Source: UMGS902 sp045538895 (GTDB lineage: Bacteria > Bacillota > Clostridia > Oscillospirales > CAG-272). From it: DNA of 37,920 bases. The DNA is taken from positions 1 to 37,920 of the forward strand of contig JAZQEH010000019.1 of NCBI GenBank assembly GCA_045538895.1. Reading direction: 5' to 3'. Below the pieces are notes generated by a model, which had not been told where the DNA came from, searched no databases, and was given only the letters and a program-made list of their open reading frames with translations. Position numbers and translations under genes: made by a program. Within the stretch, counting starts at the first letter, position 1, and the number at the start of each line of letters is the position of its first letter. This document shows positions 15,994 through 25,266 of this stretch, in pieces.

Positions 15994-16146
15994 TTTATGG
16001 AAATAATCGTCAGAACCTGCCCCGGAAAGGTTCCGACACCTCCAAACCTTTTTGTAAAAAAATATTGTCTGTAGCCACGGCTACTTATTAAATATTTTAC
16101 AGTTTTTCTTTGGTTCTTTCTTTTTAAGAAAGAACACCTTCGTTAC
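15994..16146 (-). repeat. Right arm of the ~150-bp inverted repeat
   Basis: Reverse-complement copy of 15226-15377. Most of the 323-bp gap between the phosphoribosyltransferase and rsmE genes is this arm; the rest holds the rsmE promoter. Confidence 0.85.
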
Positions 16147-16212
16147 TCTCATAAACAATAATTTACCGCATCAACAAAAACAACAAATTTTAAATAAATT
16201 TTTTGTTTAGTC

Positions 16213-16241
16213 TTTACATTTTTAGAAAAATATTATATAAT
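16213..16241 (+). promoter_or_regulatory. Promoter of rsmE
   Basis: TTTACA at 16213-16218, 17-bp spacer, TATAAT at 16236-16241, 34 bp before the ATG. Confidence 0.75.
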
Positions 16242-16275
16242 AAATTGTCATACTATATATTAATTTGGGGGAGCC

Positions 16276-17010
16276 ATGCCGAGATTTTTTGTTTCAAGCG
16301 AAAATATTGACCAAAACTCGGTGTGTATCACCGGAGATGATGCGTGGCACATTGCACGTTCACTGCGTATGGCGGTGGGCGAGGGCATTACCGTTTGCGA
16401 TAAAAGCGGCATGGTGCATGAATGTACGCTTGAGCGGATTTCGGACACGCTTGTGACGGCGAGGATTGATAAAAGCATGCCGTCTGAGAGCGAGAGTCCT
16501 GTGCGTGTAATCCTTTTTCAGGCATTGCCTAAAGGTGACAAAATGGATTATATTGTGCAGAAATCTGTTGAAGAGGGCGTTTTTGCCATTGTGCCTTTCT
16601 TTTCGGAGCGGTGTGTTTCACGTCCTGATGCGAAGGCACTTGAGAAAAAGTGTGTACGCTGGCAGAGAATAGCACTTGAGGCGGCAAAGCAATGCGGCAG
16701 AGGGATAATTCCCGAGATTCGCACGCCACTTGATTTTTCGCAGATGTTAAGTGCCGCAAACGAAGCGACGCTTGGCTGCTTTTGCTATGAGGGCAAGGGC
16801 ACCGAGTCATTAAAGCATATATTGAACAGTGCAGAGAATGTGAGCGAGATTTCGCTTATCGTGGGCAGCGAGGGCGGCTTTTCCGAAAAAGAAGCCGAGG
16901 CGGCAAACGCAAGCGGACTTCGCATGGCGGCACTCGGCAAACGCATTTTGCGTGCGGAGAGTGCGTCGGGCTTTGCACTTGCATGTATATCATACCAATT
17001 TGAGTTGTAA
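16276..17010 (+). CDS. rsmE: 16S rRNA (uracil(1498)-N(3))-methyltransferase RsmE
   Basis: 244 aa, GGGGGAG about 5 bp before ATG 16276. RsmE transfers a methyl group from S-adenosylmethionine to N3 of U1498 in helix 44 of 16S rRNA. The N-terminal PUA-like part (1-70) starts with 'MPRFFV' and 'HIARSLRMAVGE'. The C-terminal SPOUT/trefoil-knot part has 'QALPKGDKMDYIVQKSVEEGV', 'RIALEAAKQCGR', and the SAM-binding knot 'LIVGSEGGFSEKE' and 'LGKRILRAESA'. Length matches the family. It is followed 30 bp later by a membrane-protein gene on the same strand. Confidence 0.95.
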   Translation: MPRFFVSSENIDQNSVCITGDDAWHIARSLRMAVGEGITVCDKSGMVHECTLERISDTLVTARIDKSMPSESESPVRVILFQALPKGDKMDYIVQKSVEEGVFAIVPFFSERCVSRPDAKALEKKCVRWQRIALEAAKQCGRGIIPEIRTPLDFSQMLSAANEATLGCFCYEGKGTESLKHILNSAENVSEISLIVGSEGGFSEKEAEAANASGLRMAALGKRILRAESASGFALACISYQFEL

Positions 17011-17040
17011 ACCATCTTATAAACCTTTGGAGAGACTAAA

Positions 17041-17793
17041 ATGGAAAAGAAGCTTACAAAAGAAGAACGTATAAAGGAAAAGGAAGCGCTGTCAAACGCT
17101 GTGACGGGCAAAATGGTTGTTGTTTTCGTTGCACTTCTTGCGGCGGTAATGGCACTCGTTTACTTTGGCGAACGCATGATACTTCCGCCTCTGGCTGTTG
17201 CAATAGCACAGATAGCGGCTGGACTTTGCACCGTTGCGGCTACCGTATGGTACGCAGTTAATCTAAAGCGTGGCACAGATACAAGACTCAAGATCTTTTC
17301 TCCTTCTATGTATCTCGGCCTTGCGGCATCGGCACTTTTTGTAACGCTTATGTATCCCACAATTGATGCATCACGTACGATTATTGCGGTTATCGCACTT
17401 GCGGTGCTGTTCTTTGTATACCAGATCTACCCTGTTGACTTTTTCCTTTGCAGTGTGTCGGTATTCTCGGGCTGTATTGCGGCAACCATTATTAACAACC
17501 ACGGTGTTACACTGCTCAAGGACATTATTGTGCTTGCGGTTTATGCGACAATCATGGCTGTGGCAATCTTTGCTTTTGTAAAGCTTGTAAGTGACGGCAG
17601 AATCAGGCTCGGCGCACGCACTGTTAAAAAGCCTCACGGTATGATGGCTCCCGCAGTGGTTGCATCGTTTGCGGTTTCGCTTTTGACCGTACTGCTTGTG
17701 CTTGCACTCGGCGGATATCTTATGTATCTTGTTGCGGCATCCTGCGTTGTTTACTTTATTGTTGCAATAATATACACAGTAAAACTTATATAA
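17041..17793 (+). CDS. Multi-pass membrane protein of unknown function
   Basis: 250 aa; GGAGAG lies about 9 bp before ATG 17041. A charged cytosolic N-terminus (MEKKLTKEERIKEKE) is followed by about eight hydrophobic segments: roughly 24-43, 50-70, 85-102, 108-125, 130-148, 158-178, 200-222 and 225-248. No catalytic motif or known family was recognised. The gene sits between rsmE and the PucR-like regulator, 30 bp behind rsmE and probably in its transcript. Confidence 0.75.
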   Translation: MEKKLTKEERIKEKEALSNAVTGKMVVVFVALLAAVMALVYFGERMILPPLAVAIAQIAAGLCTVAATVWYAVNLKRGTDTRLKIFSPSMYLGLAASALFVTLMYPTIDASRTIIAVIALAVLFFVYQIYPVDFFLCSVSVFSGCIAATIINNHGVTLLKDIIVLAVYATIMAVAIFAFVKLVSDGRIRLGARTVKKPHGMMAPAVVASFAVSLLTVLLVLALGGYLMYLVAASCVVYFIVAIIYTVKLI

Positions 17794-17819
17794 TTTTGTT
17801 GAAAACATCAAATAACATA

Positions 17820-17848
17820 TTGAATTTCTACAAAATACACAGTATAAT
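17820..17848 (+). promoter_or_regulatory. Promoter of the PucR-like regulator gene
   Basis: TTGAAT at 17820-17825, 17-bp spacer, TATAAT at 17843-17848. Confidence 0.75.
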
Positions 17849-17898
17849 ATAGTCATAATCCAACAAATATAATTCTAAATTGCAGAGAGGGAATAACA

Positions 17899-18981
17899 AT
17901 GTCAAACAGACTGTTTCAAGGAGTAATTCATCAGATGCGTGATGCCACCGACAGAATCATCGGTGTTGTTGACGATAGCGGCGTTGTAATCGCTTGCAGC
18001 GAGCTTGGCAAGATTGGCGAAACACGCATTGGCGTACGTGAGGAGCTCTCCTACAACAACGATACCGTTGTTATTGACGGATACACCTACCGTTCTATCG
18101 GTCAGAGCAAACTTGAACACGTTGTGTTTGTTGAGGGCGAGGACAAGAGTGCTGAAAGCACAGCTGCTATATTGGCTGTTTCTCTCTCGAATATCAAAAA
18201 TCTTTACGATGAGAAGTATGACAAGTGTTCTTTTATCAAGAATATCATTCTCGACAACATTCTTCCCAGCGACATTTATATCAAGGGTAAGGAGCTTCGC
18301 TTTAATGCAGAGGAGAGCCGTGTTGTATTCCTTATCAAGTTTTACGGCAAGTCGGACATGCTCCCCTATGAAATGGTGCAGAACATGTTCCCCGACAAGA
18401 ACCGTGACTATGTAATCAGCGTTGGCGAAAATGATATAGTTCTGGTTAAAGAGGTTGGCACAGGTGCCGACATCAAGGAGATCGAGAAGATTGCAAACGG
18501 CATAGCACACACACTTTCTTCCGAGTTTTATACCAAGGTTGCTATCGGTATAAGCACGGTTGTTGAAAATATCAAGGACCTTGCACGTGCGTATAAAGAG
18601 GCGCAGGTTGCTATTGAGGTTGGCAAGGTATTTGACACTGAAAAGAACATCATCAGCTATGAAAACCTCGGTATAGGCAGACTTATATATCAGCTCCCCA
18701 CAACACTTTGCGAAATGTTTTTACAGGAAGTGTTCAAAAAGGGTTCTATCGAGTCGCTTGACCGTGAAACTCTTATGACGGTGCAGTGCTTCTTTGAGAA
18801 TAACCTCAACGTTTCCGAAACGTCGAGAAAGTTGTTTGTACATAGAAACACACTTGTATACCGTCTTGAAAAGATTCGCAAGATAACAGGTCTTGACCTT
18901 CGTGAATTTGAGCATGCTATTACCTTTAAGGTAGCGCTCATGGTTAAAAAGTATCTCACAAGCAAGCCTGTCAAGTTTTAA
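17899..18981 (+). CDS. PucR/CdaR-type transcriptional regulator
   Basis: 360 aa, GAGAGGG about 8 bp before ATG 17899. Residues about 1-130 resemble a putative sugar-diacid or GAF-like sensing part (FQGVIHQMRDATDRIIGVVDDSG). Residues about 140-250 form a GGDEF-like/CdaR middle domain, and residues 290-350 carry the PucR C-terminal HTH: 'FFENNLNVSETSRKLFVHRNTLVYRLEKI' type, which is diagnostic of the family. Such proteins activate or repress catabolic genes in response to small molecules; the target here is unknown. It has its own promoter and lies 108 bp before ftsE on the same strand, so a link to cell-division genes is possible but not shown. Confidence 0.85.
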   Translation: MSNRLFQGVIHQMRDATDRIIGVVDDSGVVIACSELGKIGETRIGVREELSYNNDTVVIDGYTYRSIGQSKLEHVVFVEGEDKSAESTAAILAVSLSNIKNLYDEKYDKCSFIKNIILDNILPSDIYIKGKELRFNAEESRVVFLIKFYGKSDMLPYEMVQNMFPDKNRDYVISVGENDIVLVKEVGTGADIKEIEKIANGIAHTLSSEFYTKVAIGISTVVENIKDLARAYKEAQVAIEVGKVFDTEKNIISYENLGIGRLIYQLPTTLCEMFLQEVFKKGSIESLDRETLMTVQCFFENNLNVSETSRKLFVHRNTLVYRLEKIRKITGLDLREFEHAITFKVALMVKKYLTSKPVKF

Positions 18982-19089
18982 GATTTTCTCGAGTTGTGGG
19001 AACGTGCATTGGTATGTTCCTGCAATTCTTGCGTAAAGGGGTATTTTCCGGTAAGGTTTTGAGTGCGTTTTTAGTGGAGAAAATAGGTA

Positions 19090-19770
19090 ATGATTGAGTT
19101 CATAAATGTCACAAAGTGCTATCCGGATGGCAAGGTGGCACTCGATAATCTTAATTTAAAAATAGAGAACGGCGAGTTCGTTTTTATCATGGGTGACAGC
19201 GGTGCAGGCAAAACCACCATGACAAAGCTGCTCCTCCGTGAGGAAAAGGTAACCGAGGGAGAGCTTTTGGTTGACGGTGTAAACATCGGTCTTATGCCAC
19301 GTTCACGTGTACCAAAGTACCGCCGCCGTCTTGGCGTTGTATTTCAGGACTTCAGACTGTTCAGAAAAAAGACCGTTTATGAGAACGTTGCATTTGCACT
19401 TCGCATAGTCGGCAGAGTGAATAAAGAGGATCTTCACAACAGAGTAATGTCTATGCTGAAGATCGTGGGACTTGAGGAAAAGGCAAACCGTTTCCCCCAT
19501 CAGCTTTCGGGCGGCGAGCAGCAGCGAGTTGCCCTTGCACGTGCGATTATCAATAATCCTCACACGATTATTGCCGATGAGCCTACGGGAAACCTCGACC
19601 CCAAGCTTTCAATGGAAATTATGAGTCTGCTTGTGCAGATGAAGGAATACGGCAAAACGGTTGTTGTTGTTACGCACGAGGAGGAGCTTGCAAAGATGTT
19701 CCGCCAGCGTATCGTTCGTTTAAAGGGCGGCCGCCTTGTTGATGATGAAGTCGGAGGTGGCGGACAATGA
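19090..19770 (+). CDS. ftsE: Cell division ATP-binding protein FtsE
   Basis: 226 aa. FtsE is the ATPase of the FtsEX complex, which uses ATP to switch on peptidoglycan hydrolases at the division site. Walker A is 'GDSGAGKTT' (about 37-45; most FtsE have GPSGAGKST), Q-loop 'VVFQDFRLF', signature 'LSGGEQQRVALARA', Walker B 'TIIADEPTGNLD' and switch His in 'VVVTHEE'. Start: ATG 19090, with GTGGAG about 11 bp before it, rather far. The ftsX ATG overlaps the FtsE stop. Confidence 0.95.
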   Translation: MIEFINVTKCYPDGKVALDNLNLKIENGEFVFIMGDSGAGKTTMTKLLLREEKVTEGELLVDGVNIGLMPRSRVPKYRRRLGVVFQDFRLFRKKTVYENVAFALRIVGRVNKEDLHNRVMSMLKIVGLEEKANRFPHQLSGGEQQRVALARAIINNPHTIIADEPTGNLDPKLSMEIMSLLVQMKEYGKTVVVVTHEEELAKMFRQRIVRLKGGRLVDDEVGGGGQ

Positions 19771-20651
19771 TGCGTGTAGCAGATGCGTTTGCACAGGCGA
19801 TAAAGGGCATTTTCCGCAACGGACTTGCATCCTTTGTTTGCGTATTCGTGCTTATAAGCTGCCTTGTTTTTGTCGGTAGCTTTGCAATGATTTCCGTAAA
19901 TGTTGACTATAATCTTGACCGCATTGCCGAACTTAATGAAATCGAGGTTTTCCTCGAATACGAGCTTGACGATGCTGCGGCGGCAGAGATAAATGCCGCT
20001 ATTGAAGCACTGGACAACGTTTCGGGCACCACTCTTTATTCCAAGGAGGAGGGGCTTGAGGAGATGAAAAACGAGTTCAGCGACTACGCTCCCCTGTTTG
20101 AGAACATCTCCGCAGAGGATAATCCGCTTTCTCACAGAATAGTTGTGATTTATGAGGACAATGCGATGGTTGCCGACCTTGTTTTTGGCATCGAGCAGAT
20201 AAAGGGTGTACGTGACGTCAAGGCAAGACCTGACATTGCGGCATCGGTTGAGGCACTTCAGAGCGGTCTTTCAATCGTGTTTGCATGGTTTGCCGTGCTT
20301 TGTACAATTATATGTATGTTTGTTATCGTAAACACGATAAAGCTTTCGGTTTATGCACGCCGTGAGGAGATAACCATTATGCGCTATATCGGTGCAAGCC
20401 GTTCGTATATCTCGGCACCGTTCGTGCTTGAGGGTGTGTTTATCGGTGTTATCGGCGCAGGTGTTGCGTTCTTTATTGAAAAGCTTGTTTATTCGGGACT
20501 TATGAGCTTTGTAGGTCAGAAGATGGGCTTTGTCGCACTTTACGGTTTTAATGAGATTTCAAACGGTTTGCTTGCCGCATTCTTCGGTATTTCACTCTTC
20601 TGCGGCATTGCGGGCAGCTTGTTCTCTCTCGGAAAGTATGTTGAAGTATAG
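19767..20651 (+). CDS. ftsX: Cell division membrane protein FtsX
   Basis: 294 aa. ATG 19767 overlaps the ftsE stop (ATGA); a second ATG follows directly at 19770, so the start is uncertain by one codon. The topology is typical: membrane segment 1 at about 20-43, an external domain at about 44-165 holding 'NEIEVFLEYELDD', then three segments at about 168-190, 215-240 and 265-288. 'YARREEITIMRYIGAS' before segment 3 is the FtsX/MacB-type signature. With FtsE it passes the ATPase signal through the membrane to a coiled-coil hydrolase activator; the next gene encodes such a protein. Confidence 0.93.
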   Translation: MMRVADAFAQAIKGIFRNGLASFVCVFVLISCLVFVGSFAMISVNVDYNLDRIAELNEIEVFLEYELDDAAAAEINAAIEALDNVSGTTLYSKEEGLEEMKNEFSDYAPLFENISAEDNPLSHRIVVIYEDNAMVADLVFGIEQIKGVRDVKARPDIAASVEALQSGLSIVFAWFAVLCTIICMFVIVNTIKLSVYARREEITIMRYIGASRSYISAPFVLEGVFIGVIGAGVAFFIEKLVYSGLMSFVGQKMGFVALYGFNEISNGLLAAFFGISLFCGIAGSLFSLGKYVEV

Positions 20652-20695
20652 GCACTTACAGTTTTCTACACACATTGCCTTTTAAGGGGTGTAAA

Positions 20696-21949
20696 ATGAA
20701 AAAAAACTCTAAAATTCTTCTTGCACTTTTGATAGGTGCGCTACTGATCTCGGTATTTGCTTTTACCGCTATGGTTGCGGCAGGAGTAAGTGCTGACGAT
20801 TTTGCAAACGATTCAAAGGTTAAGGAGTTCCAAAAGAAAATAGACGAGCTTGAGCGTCAGCAAAGTGCGCTTGAAAAGGACCTTGACAGAGTTCAGGGGC
20901 AGCTTCAGGACGCTATGCAGCGTGTAAACAACCTTGACTCGCTGATGACTGCTAACCAGAATCTGCATACCGCTACTGCGGCACTTATCGCAGAGTATGA
21001 GGTTCAGATCGCCGCAAAGCTTGACGAAATCGAGCAGATAAGCGGCGAAATCGACGAGATGGAAACCAAAATGGCGGATACAAAGTCGAAGTTTTTGACC
21101 TTTATCCGTGTTCAGTATGAAAACGGCACGCCCAGCATGCTGGAGGCTATCTACGATTCCGACGGTCTTGGCGATATGCTTTCCCGCATAGAGTACGTCG
21201 GCAGAATCATGGACTATAATTCCGAGCTTCTTGAGGATTACACCGCCGTAAAGGAAGAGCTTGACACGGTTAAGGCGACACACGAGGGCGTGCTCGCTTC
21301 ATTGAATGCTGCACATGAGGAAAAGCTTGCGTATGACGAGTCGCTCAAAGAAATAGATGCAGAGCTTGAGTCACAGCGTAAGGAGCAGAGAGCATTGCTT
21401 CGCTCGATTTCCGCAGAGGAGCAGAAGCTTCAGGACGAGTATGATGCACTCAGCGCGGCAGAGGAAGCGGAAAGTGCAAGACTTGAGAAGTATCTTGAAC
21501 AGCTTGCGGCTGAGAGTAAGGCAGAGTATATCGGCGGCAAGATGCAGTGGCCCGTTGACAGAAGCATCAAGCGTATAAGCAGCTATTACGGCTGGAGAAC
21601 ATATTATTACAGAGGCAGAAAGATTACCGACTTCCACCGTGGCATTGATATTCCGTCATCGGCGGGTACAAATATCTATGCTGCACAGGGCGGCGAGGTA
21701 ATTCTTGCATCATCGCATTCAAGCTACGGCAAATATTGCATAATCGACCATGGTGGCGGTATTTCCACTCTGTATGCACACTGCTCACAGTTGCTTGTTA
21801 AAAAGGGCGATAAGGTTGCGCAGGGCGACCACATAGCAGAAATGGGTTCTACAGGTCAGTCTACGGGACCGCATCTTCACTTTGAAGTGCGTCGCAAGGG
21901 CCAGCACGAGGACCCGATTGCAAACGGCTGGGTTGTACAGCCTAAATAA
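20696..21949 (+). CDS. Coiled-coil M23 murein hydrolase (EnvC/PcsB-functional type)
   Basis: 417 aa from ATG 20696 with AAGGGGTG about 4 bp before it; an in-frame TTG at 20675 lacks a ribosome site. Residues 1-27 are a signal peptide or anchor, followed by long coiled coils (about 33-115 and 165-275, heptads rich in Glu, Leu, Lys). The C-terminal LytM/M23 domain (about 300-415) has all zinc ligands: 'FHRGIDIP' (H and D), 'LYAH' and 'HLHFEV'. So it may be an active endopeptidase rather than only an activator. It lies 44 bp behind ftsX, which suggests that it is the external FtsEX-controlled partner. Confidence 0.92.
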   Translation: MKKNSKILLALLIGALLISVFAFTAMVAAGVSADDFANDSKVKEFQKKIDELERQQSALEKDLDRVQGQLQDAMQRVNNLDSLMTANQNLHTATAALIAEYEVQIAAKLDEIEQISGEIDEMETKMADTKSKFLTFIRVQYENGTPSMLEAIYDSDGLGDMLSRIEYVGRIMDYNSELLEDYTAVKEELDTVKATHEGVLASLNAAHEEKLAYDESLKEIDAELESQRKEQRALLRSISAEEQKLQDEYDALSAAEEAESARLEKYLEQLAAESKAEYIGGKMQWPVDRSIKRISSYYGWRTYYYRGRKITDFHRGIDIPSSAGTNIYAAQGGEVILASSHSSYGKYCIIDHGGGISTLYAHCSQLLVKKGDKVAQGDHIAEMGSTGQSTGPHLHFEVRRKGQHEDPIANGWVVQPK

Positions 21950-21964
21950 TCGAAAGGAAATTTG

Positions 21965-23236
21965 ATGGAAAAGAAAATTTCGGTCTTTACCACGGCGGTA
22001 TTGCTCGTTGTGGTGGCAACGGTTACTTTTCTTACGGCGCTCACTCTTGGCACGTCGTTGGTATATGCCGAGGGAAGTGCGGTTACAACTGCTGTAGCAC
22101 AGACAGAGGCAGCCGTTACCGAGAAAGAGGAGCCGACTGCCGATGACATTATTAAGGAAGCAAGCGAAAGAATCACCGAGCTTGCGTATTACTACAGCAA
22201 ATATTATGTCGGCGATATAAACGTTGACGATATCGTTGAGGGCGTTGCCGAGGGCTTTGTGGCATACAGCGGCGACAAATACGGTCAGTATCACACGGCT
22301 GAAGAATACAAGGAACTCACGGCGGACTACACGGGTGAGTTTGCGGGTATCGGCGTAAGCGTGACTTATAATGCAGATTATCTTGCGATTGAGGTTCTCA
22401 ACGTGCTTCCCGACAGCCCCGCTCTTGAGGCAGGACTTTTGCCAAATGACCTTATCATTGCGGTTGAGGGCGAAACGGTAGCTTCTCTCGGATATAACGA
22501 GGCGGTTAACCGTATCCGAGGTGCGATTGGCTCCGCGGTTACCATAACTGTGGCTCGCGGTGAGAATTACACCGAGCGTCTTGACGTTACTATGATACGT
22601 CGCAAGGTGGTTGAGCAGACGGTCACCTATAAGGAGATCCAGACGGATTTCCTCATAAAGCCGCTTGCGTATATCTCGGTTACTTCGTTTAACAACAAGA
22701 CTCCCGAGCAGTTCAAGATTGCGGTTGGCGACGGTATTTCAGCCGATGCACACGGTTTTATCATTGACCTGCGTAACAACGGCGGCGGTACGCTTTCCTC
22801 GGTTGTGGAAATGCTTGACTACCTGCTTCCCGAGGGGCCTATTGTACGTATTCAGTATAAAGACGGCAGAGAAACCGTATACGAATCACGTGCCACAAGT
22901 CAGGATATCCCGATAGTATTGCTGGTTAACGGCAACACCGCTTCGGCGGCGGAGCTGTTTACTGCGGCACTCCGTGATTACGGCAGAGGCTTTGTGGTGG
23001 GCGACAAGACCTACGGCAAGGGCACCGTTCAAACGATAATTCCGCTTGTTGGCGGCAGTGCGCTTCGTCTTTCCACGTCGATGTACGCACCTCCGTTCTC
23101 GGATAATTTTGAGGGTGTGGGCATTACTCCCGATGTATCCGTTTCGCTTGCAGACGAATACAAGAATACAAATATTTTCAATCTTGAATACGAAAATGAC
23201 ACGCAGCTTCAGGCAGCGGTCAACATGTATAAATAA
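21965..23236 (+). CDS. S41 family C-terminal processing peptidase
   Basis: 423 aa from ATG 21965; GAAAGGA is 5 bp upstream, and the in-frame TTG at 21962 is less likely. Residues 1-36 are an N-terminal membrane anchor or signal. A PDZ domain spans about 118-205 ('GIGVSVTYNADYLAIEVLNVLP', 'GLLPNDLIIAVEG'), then the S41 catalytic domain: 'HGFIIDLRNNGGG', the Ser in 'GNTASAAELFTAAL' and the Lys in 'VGDKTYGKGTVQ', together the Ser-Lys dyad. CtpA-like proteases trim the C-termini of exported proteins and often control peptidoglycan hydrolases, which fits its place 15 bp behind the M23 gene. Confidence 0.92.
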   Translation: MEKKISVFTTAVLLVVVATVTFLTALTLGTSLVYAEGSAVTTAVAQTEAAVTEKEEPTADDIIKEASERITELAYYYSKYYVGDINVDDIVEGVAEGFVAYSGDKYGQYHTAEEYKELTADYTGEFAGIGVSVTYNADYLAIEVLNVLPDSPALEAGLLPNDLIIAVEGETVASLGYNEAVNRIRGAIGSAVTITVARGENYTERLDVTMIRRKVVEQTVTYKEIQTDFLIKPLAYISVTSFNNKTPEQFKIAVGDGISADAHGFIIDLRNNGGGTLSSVVEMLDYLLPEGPIVRIQYKDGRETVYESRATSQDIPIVLLVNGNTASAAELFTAALRDYGRGFVVGDKTYGKGTVQTIIPLVGGSALRLSTSMYAPPFSDNFEGVGITPDVSVSLADEYKNTNIFNLEYENDTQLQAAVNMYK

Positions 23237-23263
23237 TTTACTGTAAAGGATGGGTATAAAACC

Positions 23264-23755
23264 ATGGCAGCAAAGCAGATGCACTATACAAAAGAGGGTT
23301 ATCAGGCTCTCGTTGAAGAACTTGAGTATTTAAAAACAGTCCGCCGTGCCGAGGTTAAGGAAGCACTTGCCACCGCACGTTCCTACGGTGACCTTTCGGA
23401 AAACAGCGAGTATGATGAAGCAAGAAATGAACAGGCTAAGGTAGAGTCGAGAATCACCGAGCTTGAAAGCCTTATCATTCATGCAATCGTTGTTGACGAA
23501 TCCGAAATCGACCATACCAAAATCAGCGTTGGCTCTGTTGTAAAGGTTAAAAAGAAGGGCGAAAAGGAAGAGCGTGAGTACACTCTCGTAAGTACAAACG
23601 AGGTTGACTTCTGGAGCGGCAAGATTTCCGACCAGTCCCCCATCGGTGCTGCACTTATCGGCGCACGTGAGGGCGATACTGTTACCGTTGCTTCCCCCAA
23701 CGGCGATTTTCAGCTTAAGATTACTTCTGTAACAAGAGCAAAGCTTAACGGCTGA
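23264..23755 (+). CDS. greA: Transcription elongation factor GreA
   Basis: 163 aa, near the usual ~158. GreA enters the secondary channel of RNA polymerase and stimulates cleavage of the RNA in backtracked complexes. The N-terminal coiled coil carries the acidic tip motif 'YGDLSENSEYDEA' at about 43-55; the C-terminal FKBP-like part has 'SVVKVKKKGEKEE' and 'PIGAALIGAREGDTVTV'. Start ATG 23264 has AAAGGATGGG about 9 bp upstream. It sits 20 bp before lysS, and greA-lysS is a common pair in Bacillota. Confidence 0.95.
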   Translation: MAAKQMHYTKEGYQALVEELEYLKTVRRAEVKEALATARSYGDLSENSEYDEARNEQAKVESRITELESLIIHAIVVDESEIDHTKISVGSVVKVKKKGEKEEREYTLVSTNEVDFWSGKISDQSPIGAALIGAREGDTVTVASPNGDFQLKITSVTRAKLNG

Positions 23756-23775
23756 TTTAAAACGAGGGCACTGAA

Positions 23776-25266
23776 ATGGCAGAAAATCAGAACAACAATG
23801 TAAACAGTACAAGCGAGATTGCGGTTCGCCGTGAAAAGCTTGCTACTCTTATGGAAGAGGGCAGAAACCCCTTTGTAATCACTTCGTTTGACCAGAACGC
23901 ATACAGTGAGGACATCAAGGCAGAGTACACCGAGGGTGAAGAAAGAAACGTAAAGATTGCAGGCAGAATCGTTGCAAAGCGTGTTATGGGTAAGGCTTCC
24001 TTTATTCAGGTTATGGATACAAAGGGCAAGATCCAGTGCTACGTAACACGTGATGACCTCGGCGAGGAGCAGTACGCATACTTCAAGAAGTATGATATCG
24101 GTGATATCGTAGGCATCAGCGGCTTTGTGTTCACCACAAAGACGGGCGAAATTTCGGTGCACGTAAAGGAAATGACCTTGCTTTCAAAGTCGCTCCGTCC
24201 GCTTCCCGAAAAGTTCCACGGCTTTAAGGATACCGACCTGCGTTACCGTCAGAGATACGTTGACCTTATCGTAAATCCCGAGGTTAAGCGTAACTTTGTA
24301 ATTCGCTCGCAGTTTATCAAGCATATGCGTAACTACCTTGACAATATGGGTTACATCGAGGTTGAAACTCCTGTTCTCAACACTATTGCAGGAGGTGCTT
24401 CTGCACGTCCCTTTGTAACACATCACAATACTCTTGATATTGATATGTACATGCGTATCGCTACAGAGCTTCCATTAAAGCGTCTTATCATCGGCGGTAT
24501 GGACAGAGTTTATGAAATCGGCAGAATTTTCCGTAACGAGGGCATGGACCCAAAGCATAACCCTGAGTTTACTACTGTTGAGCTTTATCAGGCATATGCC
24601 GATTTCCATGATATGATGGATATTGCCGAGGGCATATATACCACATTTGCACAGGAATACTTTGGCACATACGAGTTTGAGTGGATGGGCGAAAAGATTA
24701 ATCTCGCTCCCGGCTGGCCCCGTATGACCATGGTTGAGGCGGTTAAAAAGTATGTCGGCATTGATTTCGGTGCCATCACCGATGATGCTGAGGCAGTTGC
24801 TGCGGCAAAGGCTAAGGGCGTTGAGCTTGCCGATGCGGCAGAAAAGACATGGGGCAATGCTTTGTACGCTTGCTTTGACCAGAGAGTTGAGGAGCATCTG
24901 GTACAGCCTACATTTATTACAATGTATCCTGTTGAGGTTTCTCCGCTTACCAAGAAGTCACCTGAGGATCCCCGTCTTACCGAACGCTTTGAGTTCTTTA
25001 TTTGTCATAGTGAAATGGGTAACGCTTATTCCGAGCTTAACGATCCGCTTGATCAGAGAGAGCGTTTCATGAAGCAGGTAGAACAGCGTGAGCGTGGCGA
25101 TGACGAAACCGAAATGCTCGATGAGGATTTCCTCACCGCTATGGAATACGGTATGCCTCCTACGGGCGGCATGGGCATGGGCATAGACCGTGCAGTTATG
25201 CTCTTTACCGGCTCCGATACCATCCGTGAGGTAATTTTGTTCCCAACGATGAAACCCGAAAACTAA
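23776..25266 (+). CDS. lysS: Lysyl-tRNA synthetase, class II
   Basis: 496 aa, usual length. The enzyme charges tRNA-Lys with lysine in an ATP-dependent reaction. An OB-fold anticodon-binding domain spans about 60-150; class II motif 1 lies near 'FLDNMGYIEVETPVLN'-like segment (about 191-207), motif 2 is 'RIFRNEGMDPKHNPEF' (about 250-265) and motif 3 'PTGGMGMGIDRAVML' (about 461-475). GAGGG lies about 7 bp before ATG 23776. The last nine codons (LFPTMKPEN plus stop) and the terminator have a second copy at about 26285-26351, separated by an insertion. Confidence 0.95.
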   Translation: MAENQNNNVNSTSEIAVRREKLATLMEEGRNPFVITSFDQNAYSEDIKAEYTEGEERNVKIAGRIVAKRVMGKASFIQVMDTKGKIQCYVTRDDLGEEQYAYFKKYDIGDIVGISGFVFTTKTGEISVHVKEMTLLSKSLRPLPEKFHGFKDTDLRYRQRYVDLIVNPEVKRNFVIRSQFIKHMRNYLDNMGYIEVETPVLNTIAGGASARPFVTHHNTLDIDMYMRIATELPLKRLIIGGMDRVYEIGRIFRNEGMDPKHNPEFTTVELYQAYADFHDMMDIAEGIYTTFAQEYFGTYEFEWMGEKINLAPGWPRMTMVEAVKKYVGIDFGAITDDAEAVAAAKAKGVELADAAEKTWGNALYACFDQRVEEHLVQPTFITMYPVEVSPLTKKSPEDPRLTERFEFFICHSEMGNAYSELNDPLDQRERFMKQVEQRERGDDETEMLDEDFLTAMEYGMPPTGGMGMGIDRAVMLFTGSDTIREVILFPTMKPEN

